Assembly: GCA_947626395.1 (NCBI GenBank)
Contig: CANQRU010000025.1
Span: forward strand, 1-51,917
Source of the DNA: an uncultured Lachnospiraceae bacterium
Lineage (GTDB): Bacteria > Bacillota > Clostridia > Lachnospirales > Lachnospiraceae
DNA: 51,917 bases
Direction: 5' to 3'
The notes under the pieces were generated by a model, which saw nothing but the letters and a program-made list of their open reading frames with translations, was not told the origin of the DNA and did not search any database. Both the position numbers and the translations under genes were made by a program. This document shows, in pieces, positions 1 through 9,620 of the stretch. The number at the start of each line of letters is the position of its first letter. Positions within the stretch are counted from its first letter, which is position 1.

Positions 1-17
1 ACGGTTCTGTGAGGGGC

Positions 18-76
18 AGTAGACAAGCCTTTCACAAGATAAATTTAGAAAGGAGTGTCGAGACTGTCTACTCGAC
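18..76 (+). promoter_or_regulatory. dapL leader with hairpin between Shine-Dalgarno and start codon
   Basis: A good ribosome-binding site (AGGAG, 51-55) lies 31 bases before the only family-consistent ATG (87), too far to act directly. The gap contains an inverted repeat, GTCGAG at 57-62 and CTCGAC at 71-76. If this folds, the effective spacing drops to about 11 bases. An upstream AGTAGAC (18-24) is complementary to GTCTACT (66-72) and would compete with the hairpin, so a switch between two folds is possible. The 5' part of the leader lies outside the window. Function is inferred only from the layout. Confidence 0.35.
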
Positions 77-86
77 ATATTGTATT

Positions 87-1301
87 ATGGTTAAGCTGAA
101 TGAAAATTACCTGAAACTGCCGGGGAGTTATCTTTTTTCCACGATCGGGAAGAAGGTGGCGGCGTATTCGGCGGAGCATCCGGATGTGAAGGTGATCCGG
201 CTGGGGATCGGCGATGTGACGCAGCCGCTGGTGCCGGCGATCATTCAGGCGCTTCATGAGGCGGTGGAAGAAATGGGTCATGCGGAGACATTTCACGGGT
301 ATGCGCCGGATCTTGGATACGCGTTCCTGCGGGAGACGATCGCAGAGAAGGATTATCAGGCGCGGGGCTGTGAGATCGGCGCGGATGAGATCTTTATCTC
401 GGATGGCGCGAAGAGCGACTGCGGCAACATCCAGGAGATCTTCTCGGCGGACGCGAAGATCGCGGTGTGCGACCCGGTGTATCCGGTGTACGTGGATTCC
501 AACGTCATGGCCGGCCGGACCGGTGAGTACGATGAGAAGACCGGGACATGGAGCAATGTGATCTACATGCCGTGTACGGCGGAAAATGGATTCGTTCCGC
601 AGCTGCCGGAGGAGACGCCGGATCTGATCTATCTATGTGTGCCGAATAACCCGACGGGAACGGCGCTTACAAGAGAGCAGCTCGCAGTCTGGGTGGACTA
701 CGCCAATTCGGTGGGCGCGGTGATCCTTTACGATGCGGCCTATGAGGCGTATATCGCGCAGAACGACGTGCCGCACAGCATCTACGAGATCCCGGGATCC
801 AGGACCTGCGCGATCGAGTTCCGGTCATTTTCCAAGAACGCGGGCTTTACGGGCGTGAGGCTTGGCTTTACGGTGGTGCCGAAGGATCTGAAATGCGGCG
901 GCGTGATGGCCCACGGCCTGTGGGCGAGACGTCACGGGACGAAGTTCAACGGCGCGCCGTATATTGTGCAGAAGGCGGCCATGGCCGTGTATTCGGAAGA
1001 AGGAAAAGCCCAGTTAAAGGATCAGGTAGCTTACTATATGCGCAACGCGAAGGTGATCTTCGACGGGCTCAAGGAAGCCGGGTATGAAGTCTACGGCGGC
1101 ATCAACGCGCCCTATATCTGGCTCAAGGTGCCGGAAGGCATGACAAGCTGGGATTTCTTCGATTATCTGCTGGAGAAGGCCCATGTGGTTGGAACTCCCG
1201 GCAGCGGCTTCGGACCCAGTGGGGAAGGGTATTTCCGGCTGACGGCGTTCGGTAATTACGAGAATACGGTGGAGGCCATTGAACAGATTAAGAATCTGTG
1301 A
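87..1301 (+). CDS. dapL: LL-diaminopimelate aminotransferase
   Basis: A PLP-dependent fold-type I aminotransferase that converts tetrahydrodipicolinate plus glutamate directly to LL-2,6-diaminopimelate in lysine and peptidoglycan synthesis. The reading frame is open upstream to position 9, but the family N-terminus ([17 protein letters not shown]) begins at ATG 87, giving 404 residues, the usual family length. Visible motifs are [11 protein letters not shown] near residue 38, PNNPTG near 187 and [10 protein letters not shown], with the PLP-binding lysine at about residue 250. The gene is probably the last of its transcript. Its 3' end overlaps the convergent deacetylase gene by 14 bases. The start is placed by homology because the ribosome-binding site is displaced by a hairpin. 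Confidence 0.93.
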   Translation: MVKLNENYLKLPGSYLFSTIGKKVAAYSAEHPDVKVIRLGIGDVTQPLVPAIIQALHEAVEEMGHAETFHGYAPDLGYAFLRETIAEKDYQARGCEIGADEIFISDGAKSDCGNIQEIFSADAKIAVCDPVYPVYVDSNVMAGRTGEYDEKTGTWSNVIYMPCTAENGFVPQLPEETPDLIYLCVPNNPTGTALTREQLAVWVDYANSVGAVILYDAAYEAYIAQNDVPHSIYEIPGSRTCAIEFRSFSKNAGFTGVRLGFTVVPKDLKCGGVMAHGLWARRHGTKFNGAPYIVQKAAMAVYSEEGKAQLKDQVAYYMRNAKVIFDGLKEAGYEVYGGINAPYIWLKVPEGMTSWDFFDYLLEKAHVVGTPGSGFGPSGEGYFRLTAFGNYENTVEAIEQIKNL

Positions 1302-2328
1302 AATGACCTGCGCCTTGTGCTGACGCCGCGAGTTCGTCAAGCGATGCGAACCGGTAGCCCATTTCCTCCCATTTTGTTAGGAGGCTGTCGAGAATCTCGG
1401 CGTTCGTCTTAGAAGTGCTGTGCAGCAGCACGACGGCGCCGGGATGGATGCGGCCGAGAAGCTTCTTATAGGCTTCCTCGTGGGACGGCTGATTGTCCTG
1501 GTACCAGTCCACGTAGGCCAGGCTCCAGAAGAAGGTCTTGTAGCCGAGAGACTGGGCCATTTTCAGGTTAGACTCGCTGTATTTGCCCTGGGGCGGGCGG
1601 TAGTATTTCTTCATGGGCTGGCCGGTGGTCTGCTCGAAAAGCGTTTCCAGGTCGGTAAGTTCCCGGGAGAAGGATTCCTCCGTGGAAATGGACGACATAT
1701 CCGGATGGTGATAGGTGTGGTTGCCGACGATATGGCCTTCGGATACCATACGTTTTACGAGTTCGGGCGCGGTCTCTATGTAGTTGCCGACGACGAAGAA
1801 CGCGGCGGGGGCCTTGTGTTTCTTAAGTGCGTCCAGGATCGCTTCCGTATTGCCGTTTTCGTAACCGGCGTCGAAGGTCAGATAGAGAACCTTTTCGTCG
1901 GTCTGGCGGGCGTAGAAGGCGTCGAATTGGGCAAGATAATCGGCGGAGGCGTTGGCGACGGGAGGTTTGCCTTCCTCCTGGAAACTCAGTCCCCAGTTGC
2001 CGTCGGCAGAGGCCGGGACGGCGGAAGAGTCGCCGGAAACGGAAGAGTCACCGGAACCGGAGACGGCTGCGGAAATCCGTGTATCGGAGGCAGATGTATC
2101 CGTGATCTGCGTGTAAGGAATCGGCGTATCGGAAATCCGTGTGCCGTAAACTGACGCTTCAGGGATCCGCATATCGGAGGCCGACGGTATGGACGGCTGG
2201 TCTGCCGGCAGTGTGTCTGCCGGCCAGCGTTCCGCCAGCCGTGCGGCGGCATCCCCCATGCAGAAGCAGAGTACTGCCAGAAAGAAATATTCAGCGCCTT
2301 TGCAGATGACGCGGGAGGGTGTGTTCAT
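1288..2328 (-). CDS. PdaA-like polysaccharide deacetylase (NodB domain)
   Basis: A membrane-anchored carbohydrate esterase family 4 protein of 346 residues. An N-terminal hydrophobic segment (residues 13-27) is followed by a Ser/Thr/Asp-rich linker (about 45-110) with imperfect repeats of the form SDTRI/TDT. The NodB domain shows TFDAGYENG (151-159), HTYHH (204-208) and RPPQG (244-248). In the first motif the usual second Asp is replaced, as in the PdaA/PdaB branch that deacetylates muramic acid during spore-cortex muramic-lactam formation. The PdaA-like YENGNT sequence supports that branch. Catalytic histidines are kept. Transcribed alone on the minus strand, divergent from the Lys/Ala-rich gene. 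The role in sporulation is inferred from family. Confidence 0.85.
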   Translation of the reverse strand: MNTPSRVICKGAEYFFLAVLCFCMGDAAARLAERWPADTLPADQPSIPSASDMRIPEASVYGTRISDTPIPYTQITDTSASDTRISAAVSGSGDSSVSGDSSAVPASADGNWGLSFQEEGKPPVANASADYLAQFDAFYARQTDEKVLYLTFDAGYENGNTEAILDALKKHKAPAAFFVVGNYIETAPELVKRMVSEGHIVGNHTYHHPDMSSISTEESFSRELTDLETLFEQTTGQPMKKYYRPPQGKYSESNLKMAQSLGYKTFFWSLAYVDWYQDNQPSHEEAYKKLLGRIHPGAVVLLHSTSKTNAEILDSLLTKWEEMGYRFASLDELAASAQGAGHFTDS

Positions 2329-2464
2329 GATTACCTCTGTGTAATCTTACGGTATTGAAGAATGTATATGTATGATTATGCAGGAAAATACCATGCATAT
2401 TGGCGAAAATTCGCGGAAAAAGCGTGTGAAGATGAGGAAATGCAACGATTTTTCATGCACTCCG

Positions 2465-2493
2465 TTGACAAATCAGAAAAATAGATTTATACT
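2465..2493 (+). promoter_or_regulatory. sigma-A promoter for the Lys/Ala-rich protein gene
   Basis: TTGACA (2465-2470) is separated by exactly 17 bases from TATACT (2488-2493) in an AT-rich stretch. The start codon at 2572 gives a leader of roughly 70 bases. This is close to consensus and implies strong vegetative expression. Confidence 0.75.
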
Positions 2494-2571
2494 ACAGACA
2501 ATTTATTTTGCAAAAATATTTTTACCGGATGATGAGGAATTGTGTCAGTAATTTTCAGGAGGAAAATGATT

Positions 2572-3033
2572 ATGTCAGACGTTGAGAAAGTATTAGAGAC
2601 ACCCGTTGTTGAGGAGCCGGTTAAGAAGACCAGAAAGCCGAGAGCAAAGAAAGCAGAGACGGAGGCGGCACCGAAGAAGGCTGCTGAGAAGAAGACAGAG
2701 GCAGCTCCCAAGAAGACGGCCGCGAAGAAGACTGAGGCGGAAGCGGCGCCGAAGAAGACGGCTGCGAAGAAAGCGGCTGCTCCGAAGGCTGAGAAGGCTC
2801 CGGCCGCGAGAAAGACCGCGGCGAAGAAGGCGGCGGACGCAACCGTATATATTCAGTTCGCGGGCAATCAGGTAGCCGCTAAGGATATCCTTGAAGCCGC
2901 GAAGAAGGCATTTGCCGAGGCGAATGAGGGCGTTGAGATCAAGACGATCGAGCTCTATGTAAAGCCGGAAGAGGGCGCTGCTTATTATGTAGTGAACGGC
3001 GTCGGCGGCGATGATATGAAGATCGAGCTGTAA
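2572..3033 (+). CDS. Lys/Ala/Pro-rich histone-H1-like protein with DUF6465-type C-terminal domain
   Basis: A 153-residue two-part protein. Residues about 18-95 are a basic low-complexity tail built from repeats of the type APKKTAAKK, resembling histone H1 tails and bacterial HU/Hc1 extensions. Residues about 96-153 form a compact acidic domain (VYIQFAGNQV to DDMKIEL) that matches what I recall of DUF6465 in Clostridia. ATG 2572 was chosen over earlier in-frame starts because AGGAGG (2557-2562) lies 9 bases upstream. A near-consensus promoter and a strong terminator make it monocistronic. DNA or RNA binding is likely for the tail; the function of the folded domain is unknown. Confidence 0.8.
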   Translation: MSDVEKVLETPVVEEPVKKTRKPRAKKAETEAAPKKAAEKKTEAAPKKTAAKKTEAEAAPKKTAAKKAAAPKAEKAPAARKTAAKKAADATVYIQFAGNQVAAKDILEAAKKAFAEANEGVEIKTIELYVKPEEGAAYYVVNGVGGDDMKIEL

Positions 3034-3089
3034 GGCTGAGATCGTACCACATACCTGGGCCGCAGGGCTTATTGGGACAAAAGAGACTG

Positions 3090-3123
3090 ACCGCGGGAGG
3101 AGAATTCTTCCCGCGGTTTTTTT
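3090..3123 (+). terminator. Rho-independent terminator after the Lys/Ala-rich gene
   Basis: A 9-bp GC-rich stem (ACCGCGGGA, 3090-3098, with TCCCGCGGT, 3109-3117) is followed directly by an uninterrupted T tract. Confidence 0.9.
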
Positions 3124-3127
3124 GTAC

Positions 3128-3155
3128 TTGATACTTTGTGCGTTTCTGGTATACT
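3128..3155 (+). promoter_or_regulatory. Putative sigma-A promoter for the DUF853 ATPase gene
   Basis: TTGATA (3128-3133), a 16-base spacer, then TATACT (3150-3155). It sits right after the upstream terminator and about 47 bases before the start codon at 3202. Confidence 0.6.
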
Positions 3156-3201
3156 TAATGACAGATGAAGCTGTGATTTATTGTATTTGGAGGGTATGGA
3201 T

Positions 3202-4866
3202 ATGTTTTACGACGGAAAGATATGGATCGGTCAGAGCGATAATGGAAATGAATGTATCTTGCCGAAGATGGCCAACCGCCACGGCCTGATCGCGGGGGCG
3301 ACCGGCACCGGCAAGACGATCACGCTGAAGGTGCTGGCGGAATCGTTCAGCGACGCGGGGGTGCCGGTATTTTTGGCGGACGTAAAGGGCGACCTGGCCG
3401 GAACCTGCCGTCCCGGCGCGGACAGCGAGGACATGCAGAAGCGAATCGCGAAATTCGGGCTGGCGGAAGCCGGATTTTCCTATCGCGCCTATCCGGTCTG
3501 CTTCTGGGATATTTTCGGGGAGAAAGGGCTTCCGCTTCGGACTACGGTCAGCGAGATGGGGCCGACGCTCCTGGCGCGGCTTATGGACCTGACGGACGCG
3601 CAGACGGATATTATGTCCATCGTGTTCCGGATCGCGGACGACGAAGGGCTGCTTCTGCTGGATATCAAGGATCTGCGGGCCATGTTAAATTATGTGGCGG
3701 AGAACAATAAAGAGTACAGCGCCCGGTACGGCAATATGCCGAAGCAGAGCATCAACAGCATCCTGCGAGGGCTGGTGGCTCTGGAGGAGCAGGGCGGGGA
3801 TCAGTTCTTCGGCGAGCCGGCTCTGGATATCCACGACTGGTTCCGGACGGATTTCTCCGGAAAGGGCATGATCAATATTCTTCACAGCGAGAGCCTGATC
3901 AATAATCCGATGATGTATTCCACATTTATGCTGTGGATGCTTTCGGAACTGTTCGAGGTCATGCCGGAGGCCGGCGACTGCGAGCGGCCGAAGATGGTGT
4001 TCTTCTTTGACGAGGCCCATCTGCTGTTTGACGGCGCGCCGAAGGCGCTTCTGCAGAAGATCGAGCAGGTGGTGAAGCTGATCCGTTCCAAGGGCGTGGG
4101 GATCTATTTCATTACCCAGAGTCCGAAGGATATCCCGGACGGCGTCCTGGGGCAGCTTGGCAATAAGATCCAGCACGCGCTGCACGCCTATACGCCGGCG
4201 GATCAGAAAGCGGTGAAGGCGGCCGCGGATTCGTTCCGGGTGAATCCGGAGTTTGATACGAAGGATGTGCTGACCCAGCTGGGGATCGGCGAAGCGCTGG
4301 TGTCCTTCCTGCAGGAGGACGGCTCGCCGTCCGTTGTACAGCGGGCGAAGATCCTGCCGCCGCAGAGTCAGATGGGGCCGATCATGGACGGCGACCGGCA
4401 GGCGGAGATCCGGAACTGTACGCTGTATTCCAAATACGGCACGCTGGTGGACCGTGATTCGGCGTATGAATTCTTCCAGAGGAAACTGAAGCAGGACGCC
4501 CAGGCCGCCGAAGAGCAGGCAGCACAGGCGGCAAAACAGAAGGAAGAAGCGCAGGCGGCGAAGGAAGCCGAGAAGGAAGCGGAACGCCAGGCCAAAGCCG
4601 CGGCGAAAGAGGCGGAACGCCAGGCCCGCGAAGAAGCCAGAGAGGCGGAGCGGAAAGCGAAGGAAGAGGCGAAAGAGAAGGAAGCCGCAGAGAAAGCCCG
4701 CAAGCGTGCGGTGTCCAGCGTGGCGAAGAGCGCCGCGGGCACGATCGGCCGCGAAGTGGGGAACGAGCTGGGCAAGTCGATCGGCGGCAGTTTCGGGAAA
4801 AAGCTGGGCGGCAACCTGGGCGCCAGCATCGGCCGCGGAATCCTGGGAACCCTGTTTGGAAGATGA
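3202..4866 (+). CDS. HerA-like helicase domain protein (DUF853 / YjgR family)
   Basis: A 554-residue P-loop ATPase of the FtsK/HerA superfamily. Walker A is GATGTGKT (residues 32-39) and Walker B is FFFDEAH (about 267-273), followed by an ITQSP sensor-like segment. Residues about 425-515 are an Ala/Glu/Lys/Arg-rich stretch predicted to be a long coiled coil. The C-terminus (about 520-554) is Gly-rich with repeated IG-R and LG-N units. ATG 3202 is chosen because TTGGAGGG lies 7 bases upstream; earlier in-frame ATG and TTG codons are too close to it. HerA relatives pump or translocate DNA with NurA, but no nurA is nearby, so the cellular role is open. Confidence 0.88.
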   Translation: MFYDGKIWIGQSDNGNECILPKMANRHGLIAGATGTGKTITLKVLAESFSDAGVPVFLADVKGDLAGTCRPGADSEDMQKRIAKFGLAEAGFSYRAYPVCFWDIFGEKGLPLRTTVSEMGPTLLARLMDLTDAQTDIMSIVFRIADDEGLLLLDIKDLRAMLNYVAENNKEYSARYGNMPKQSINSILRGLVALEEQGGDQFFGEPALDIHDWFRTDFSGKGMINILHSESLINNPMMYSTFMLWMLSELFEVMPEAGDCERPKMVFFFDEAHLLFDGAPKALLQKIEQVVKLIRSKGVGIYFITQSPKDIPDGVLGQLGNKIQHALHAYTPADQKAVKAAADSFRVNPEFDTKDVLTQLGIGEALVSFLQEDGSPSVVQRAKILPPQSQMGPIMDGDRQAEIRNCTLYSKYGTLVDRDSAYEFFQRKLKQDAQAAEEQAAQAAKQKEEAQAAKEAEKEAERQAKAAAKEAERQAREEAREAERKAKEEAKEKEAAEKARKRAVSSVAKSAAGTIGREVGNELGKSIGGSFGKKLGGNLGASIGRGILGTLFGR

Positions 4867-5058
4867 CAGCGTGGAAGACGATGTACATGTTCGAAGAAAC
4901 AGACGGACAATTTCGATGCGGAAGCCGGACGGTGTGAATGGACGGCGGATGAATTTACAAGGCAGTAGTTGGGACAGAACGGGAGTCTGTTTATCGTGAA
5001 GAAAAAAGGAATAAGAGCAGATAAAGAGATTCGGAGCGATGAATCGCGGGAAGTGCCG

Positions 5059-6750
5059 ATGGCGGCGCTTCCCGCCGCTTTCCTTGCTCGGATGCGGGAG
5101 CTTCTTGGGGATGAATACAAAGCGTTTGTGAGAAGCTACGAGCAGCCCAGGACGCAGGGGCTGAGGCTGAATCCGCTGAAGGTGGATCTGTCAGGCTCAG
5201 TATCAGCTGGTGGTGAGTACTGTGTAAGTGGCATAGAAAAAGCGGCTGTGAATACAGAGATTGCCGACGGCTCAGATGGGACGGAAAAGCAGCTGCACAC
5301 TGCAGAGAAGTTGTGTAATTCAGAAAAGCTATACGATGCAGAGAAAATAGATACCGCGGAGAAACCATGTGCCGCAGATAAGACAGACATTACGCAGCGC
5401 CTGACCGAACCGTTCGGCTTAAGAAAGATCCCCTGGGCGCGGGACGGCTATTATTATGACGCGGAAACGCGGCCGGGCCGCCATCCTTACCATGAGGCCG
5501 GTCTTTACTATATCCAGGAACCCAGCGCCATGGCGGTTGCGGAGCTTCTGGATCCGCAGCCGGACGAGCGGATACTGGACCTGTGCGCGGCTCCCGGCGG
5601 CAAGACGACGCAGATCGCGGGGCGGATGATGCGCCGCGGACTTCTCGTCAGCAACGAGATCCATCCGGCCCGAGCGAAGATCCTTTCGCAGAACGTGGAG
5701 CGGATCGGCGCGGGCAACGTGGTAGTGACGAATGAGGAACCGTCGCGGCTGGCGGAATATTTCCCGGAGTATTTCGACCGGATTCTGGTGGATGCGCCCT
5801 GTTCCGGCGAGGGAATGTTCCGCAAGGATGAGACGGCCAGGCGCGAGTGGAGTCCGGATAACGTCAGGTTATGCGCCCGGCGTCAGGCGGAGATCCTTGA
5901 ACAGGCGGCGCGGATGCTGAAGGCGGGCGGCAGGCTGGTCTATTCCACCTGCACATTTGCTCCGGAGGAGGATGAGGGAGCTATTCAAGGCTTCCTTGAC
6001 CGGCATGATGAGTATATGGTTGAGAAAGTGACAGCGTATGCAGGTTTTTCGCCAGGCCGTCCGGAATGGGTCGACGGCGGGCAGGAAGAACTGAGGAATA
6101 CATTTCGTATCTGGCCCCATAAGGTGGACGGAGAGGGGCATTATGCGGCGGTTCTGAGGAAGAAGGCAGATTCTTTCCGGACGGAAGAAACGGATGCCGG
6201 GAAGAAAGACCATGCTGTGGCTATGAGCCGTTCAGGCGGTTTTGGAGGAAGAAAAAGGACTGCGGGTCCCGGACAGTCTGCCGATATTGGGAAAGAGATA
6301 TGGGACGCCTGGCATCAATTTCGGGAAGAGACTTATCTTGATTTTCCGACAGAGTTATCGGATGAAGAGATGCGCAGGCGGATGATCCTTTATGGAGAGC
6401 AGTTGTACCTGCTTCCGGAAGAGACAGGAAGGCTGGACGGTTTACGGGTCCTGCGGCCCGGGCTGCATCTGGGCACGGTCAGAAAGAGCCGGTTCGAACC
6501 GTCCCATGCGCTGGCGCTTTGTTCGTCCGCGCGGAATGTGATCAGGCATTACGATATGTCCGCTGCCGGCAGGGAAGTACTGGCGTATCTGCGGGGAGAG
6601 CCGATCTCAGTGTCATCGCCGCAGACCGGCTGGACGCTGATGACGGTTGACGGATTTTCCATCGGATGGGGAAAATGCGTGGGCACCACGATCAAAAACC
6701 ACTATCCGAAGGGTCTCCGGCATGACCTGCAGCAAACAGAAAACGATTGA
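5059..6750 (+). CDS. RsmF/RsmB-type (NOL1/NOP2/Sun) rRNA m5C methyltransferase, first copy
   Basis: An S-adenosylmethionine-dependent RNA cytosine-C5 methyltransferase. The family N-terminus (LPAAFLARMRELLG) starts near ATG 5059, giving 563 residues; a GTG at 4996 could add 21 residues. The motifs are complete: CAAPGGKTTQ for cofactor binding, DAPCSGEGMF with the general Cys, and STCTF with the catalytic Cys. The C-terminal RNA-binding region resembles that of RsmF. An unusual insertion of about 70 residues (nt 5191-5400) sits between the N-terminal segment and the catalytic core and carries repeated AEK-type units. The paralogue at 39163 lacks it. The 190-base gap upstream holds no other gene. 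Confidence 0.85.
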   Translation: MAALPAAFLARMRELLGDEYKAFVRSYEQPRTQGLRLNPLKVDLSGSVSAGGEYCVSGIEKAAVNTEIADGSDGTEKQLHTAEKLCNSEKLYDAEKIDTAEKPCAADKTDITQRLTEPFGLRKIPWARDGYYYDAETRPGRHPYHEAGLYYIQEPSAMAVAELLDPQPDERILDLCAAPGGKTTQIAGRMMRRGLLVSNEIHPARAKILSQNVERIGAGNVVVTNEEPSRLAEYFPEYFDRILVDAPCSGEGMFRKDETARREWSPDNVRLCARRQAEILEQAARMLKAGGRLVYSTCTFAPEEDEGAIQGFLDRHDEYMVEKVTAYAGFSPGRPEWVDGGQEELRNTFRIWPHKVDGEGHYAAVLRKKADSFRTEETDAGKKDHAVAMSRSGGFGGRKRTAGPGQSADIGKEIWDAWHQFREETYLDFPTELSDEEMRRRMILYGEQLYLLPEETGRLDGLRVLRPGLHLGTVRKSRFEPSHALALCSSARNVIRHYDMSAAGREVLAYLRGEPISVSSPQTGWTLMTVDGFSIGWGKCVGTTIKNHYPKGLRHDLQQTEND

Positions 6751-6768
6751 AAAGGTGCGGTAAAAGCC

Positions 6769-7425
6769 ATGTTAAAATGTGTTCTGTTCGATTTCGACGG
6801 CGTGATCGCCGACACGGAAGTAAGCAATTTCGAATATTACCGGAAGGCATTCCACTATTTCGGGGTCGAGCTTACGGATGGGGATATCCAAAGACTGATC
6901 GGAACGGTGGTTCCCCAATACGAGAAGGTACTCCTGGACAGGGCGCCGCGGCCGGTGACCCATGAAGAGCTGGCGAAAAAGAAGGCCGAGATCGGCAATA
7001 CCTATGAAAACGGAGAGTTATACCCGGCAGCGGGCGTAAAGGAACTGATCGCTGAATTGCGAAAACGGGGCATAAGGACAGCCCTTGTTTCTTCCACCTT
7101 TACGAAACTGATTGTGACGGCCTTAAACCGCATGGGCATGACCGATCTGTTCGACGTTATTCTCTGCGGAGATATGTATTCTGCGGCGAAGCCGGATCCG
7201 GAAGGGTATCTCATGGCCATGCGGTATCTGAACGTCAGGCCGGAGGAGTGTATCGTGGTGGAGGATTCCCCCAACGGGATCCTGTCCGGTAAGCGTTCCG
7301 GGGCTTATGTGATGGCTTATACCGGAAGTGGGGTGAAGCTGGATGTGAGTCAGGCGGACTGTGAGATCGCGTCGTTTGAGCCGGCGGGACAGCTGGCGGA
7401 TGCGATGATGAAGATCCGCGGGTGA
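6769..7425 (+). CDS. HAD-superfamily phosphatase, beta-phosphoglucomutase-like subfamily
   Basis: A 218-residue HAD hydrolase. Motif I is DFDGVIADTE (nucleophile Asp and general acid Asp), motif II falls in LVSST, motif III is the Lys in AAKPDPEGY, and motif IV is VVEDSPNG. The helical cap is inserted after motif I, as in beta-phosphoglucomutase and sugar-phosphate phosphatases (subfamily IA). It follows the methyltransferase by 18 bases and is probably co-transcribed with it and recG. Substrate cannot be read from sequence. Confidence 0.85.
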   Translation: MLKCVLFDFDGVIADTEVSNFEYYRKAFHYFGVELTDGDIQRLIGTVVPQYEKVLLDRAPRPVTHEELAKKKAEIGNTYENGELYPAAGVKELIAELRKRGIRTALVSSTFTKLIVTALNRMGMTDLFDVILCGDMYSAAKPDPEGYLMAMRYLNVRPEECIVVEDSPNGILSGKRSGAYVMAYTGSGVKLDVSQADCEIASFEPAGQLADAMMKIRG

Positions 7426-7469
7426 CGTGGCCGTGACTCAAAAAGATACCAGGAAAGGACAGGCACACG

Positions 7470-9524
7470 ATGAAAAACCAGGATTCTGTCCGCACGCTGA
7501 AGGGCGTTGGGGATAAATCAGGCAAGTTATTCGAAAAGCTGGGCGTCAGTACCATCGACGACCTGCTGCATTACTATCCGCGTGCCTATCACGCCTATGA
7601 GCCGCCGGTTCCGATCGGAAATCTGGTGCCGGAGCAGGTATTCGCGGTGGCCGGGATCCTGGCAAAGGACGCTTCCGTGCGCCGTTTCGCCCATATGCAG
7701 ATCGTGACGGTGTCGCTTAGGGACGGCACCGGGAGCCTGCAGCTTACCTGGTATAATATGCCGTATCTGCGCACAACGCTCCAGGCCGGAACCTTTCATA
7801 TCTTCTACGGTAAGGTCGTGAAGAAGAATAACCGCCTGACCATGGAGCAGCCGGAGATCTACAGCCGGGACGCCTACGAGCAGGTCATGGCGACGATGCA
7901 GCCGGTCTACAGCCAGACGAAGGGCCTTGGAAATAAAGCCATTTCCAGGGCTGTGGCCCAGGCGCTGGACAGCCGGCAGCTGGAGCGGGAATATATGCCT
8001 GCGGCGCTCCGCCGGAAATACGAACTGGCCGAGTATAATTTCGCGATCGAGCATATTCATTTCCCGAAGGACCGGCAGGATCTGATCTTCGCAAGGAAAC
8101 GTCTGGTGTTCGATGAATTTCTGCTCTTTATTCTGGCCGTGCGCGGCCTTAAGGAGAAACGGGCCGACAGGCAGAGCGGATGGGTCATGAAGCTGGCGCC
8201 GGAGGTCCGTAAGCTGCAGGAGAGGCTGCCTTACCGGCTGACACGCGCTCAGCAGAAGGTCATGGACGAGATTGAGAGCGACTTAACCAGTGGTAAGATC
8301 ATGAACCGCCTGATCCAGGGTGACGTGGGCTCCGGCAAGACGATCATCGCCGTTCTGGCGCTTCTGCATGTGGCGTACAACGGCTGCCAGGGCGCGCTGA
8401 TGGCGCCCACTGAGGTGCTGGCGAAGCAGCATTACGAAAGCATTTCCAAATTGTTCCACGAATACGGTATTGAGAAAGCGCCGGTTCTGATCACCGGCTC
8501 CATGACCGCCAAGGAGAAGCGGATCGCCCAGGAAAAGGTGAAGAACCATGAGGCCGACATCATCATCGGAACCCACGCCCTGATCCAGGACAAGGTGGTT
8601 TACGATAATCTGGCCCTGGTCATCACCGACGAACAGCACCGCTTCGGCGTCGGACAGCGGGAAATGCTGGGCGGCAAAGGCCGCGAGCCTCACGTCCTCG
8701 TCATGAGCGCCACGCCGATCCCCCGGACCCTGGCGATCATCCTTTACGGCGACCTGGACATTTCCGTCATCGACGAACTGCCCGCGAACCGCCTGCCGAT
8801 CAAGAACTGCGTCGTCGGCACCGAGTACCGTCCGAAAGCCTACGCCTTTATCGCAAAGCAGATCGCCGCCGGCCGTCAGGCCTATGTGATCTGTCCGATG
8901 GTGGAAGCAAGCGAGATGATCGACGCCGAGAATGTCCTCGACTATACGAAGAAACTGCGCGAGGCCCTGCCGGATATTTCCATCGAATATCTTCACGGCA
9001 AGATGAAGGGCAAAGAGAAAAATCAGATCATGGAGCGTTTCCTGGCCGGAGAGATCCAGGTCCTGGTCTCCACCACGGTCATTGAAGTCGGTGTCAACGT
9101 ACCCAACGCCACCGTCATGATGATCGAGAACGCCGAGCGCTTCGGCCTGGCCCAGCTTCACCAGCTCCGCGGCCGCGTCGGCCGCGGCAGATACCAGTCC
9201 TACTGCATCATGGTTAACTGCGGTGACCAGGAAGGAACCCAGAAGCGGCTGGATATCTTAAACTGCTCCAACGACGGCTTCTATATCGCCTCCGAGGACC
9301 TGAAGCTCCGCGGCCCCGGCGATATCTTCGGCCTGCGCCAGAGCGGCGATATGGAATTCCGCCTTGCCGACATCTTCACCGACGCCGACATCTTAAAAAC
9401 CGTCTCCGAAGAAGCCGATGCGCTGCTCGACGCCGATCCGGAACTCTGTTCCGAAGAGAACCGCGAACTGAAACGCCGTCTCGATGAATACCTTGCAAAG
9501 AGCTACGACAAGCTGGCGCTGTAA
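7470..9524 (+). CDS. recG: ATP-dependent DNA helicase RecG
   Basis: A 684-residue superfamily 2 helicase that regresses stalled replication forks and processes branched recombination intermediates. The N-terminal wedge region (about 1-190) contains the OB-fold (VAGILAKDASVRRF onward). Walker A is GDVGSGKT (about residue 285), the DExH box is DEQH, and helicase motif VI (QLRGRVGRG) is intact. Length is normal for RecG. The gene lies 44 bases after the HAD gene, with a weak AAAGGA ribosome-binding site. Codon choice drifts from G-ending in the 5' half to C-ending in the 3' half, without any break in the protein family. Confidence 0.96.
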   Translation: MKNQDSVRTLKGVGDKSGKLFEKLGVSTIDDLLHYYPRAYHAYEPPVPIGNLVPEQVFAVAGILAKDASVRRFAHMQIVTVSLRDGTGSLQLTWYNMPYLRTTLQAGTFHIFYGKVVKKNNRLTMEQPEIYSRDAYEQVMATMQPVYSQTKGLGNKAISRAVAQALDSRQLEREYMPAALRRKYELAEYNFAIEHIHFPKDRQDLIFARKRLVFDEFLLFILAVRGLKEKRADRQSGWVMKLAPEVRKLQERLPYRLTRAQQKVMDEIESDLTSGKIMNRLIQGDVGSGKTIIAVLALLHVAYNGCQGALMAPTEVLAKQHYESISKLFHEYGIEKAPVLITGSMTAKEKRIAQEKVKNHEADIIIGTHALIQDKVVYDNLALVITDEQHRFGVGQREMLGGKGREPHVLVMSATPIPRTLAIILYGDLDISVIDELPANRLPIKNCVVGTEYRPKAYAFIAKQIAAGRQAYVICPMVEASEMIDAENVLDYTKKLREALPDISIEYLHGKMKGKEKNQIMERFLAGEIQVLVSTTVIEVGVNVPNATVMMIENAERFGLAQLHQLRGRVGRGRYQSYCIMVNCGDQEGTQKRLDILNCSNDGFYIASEDLKLRGPGDIFGLRQSGDMEFRLADIFTDADILKTVSEEADALLDADPELCSEENRELKRRLDEYLAKSYDKLAL

Positions 9525-9526
9525 CA

Positions 9527-9608
9527 CAAAGAAACCGTTGCTCCCTCGATCATTCGATCAACAGAGTAACGGCTCCTTCGCGCCTGTTACAGCTTATTTT
9601 TCATTTTA
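9527..9608. terminator. Convergent terminators between recG and the spore-protein gene
   Basis: CCGTTGCTC (9535-9543) pairs with GAGTAACGG (9564-9572), and the minus-strand side is followed by a T-rich run, so it can terminate the spore-protein transcript. A second, overlapping stem (TAACGGC at 9567 with GCC and GTTA near 9579-9586) precedes a T-rich stretch on the plus strand and can terminate recG. Confidence 0.6.
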
Positions 9609-9620
9609 TTTCCGGTCGAT

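Noticed and set aside
7470-9524. Recombinant recG with a foreign 3' half
   Set aside because: Codon choice drifts to C-ending codons, but the protein is continuous and normal in length; drift alone is not enough evidence.
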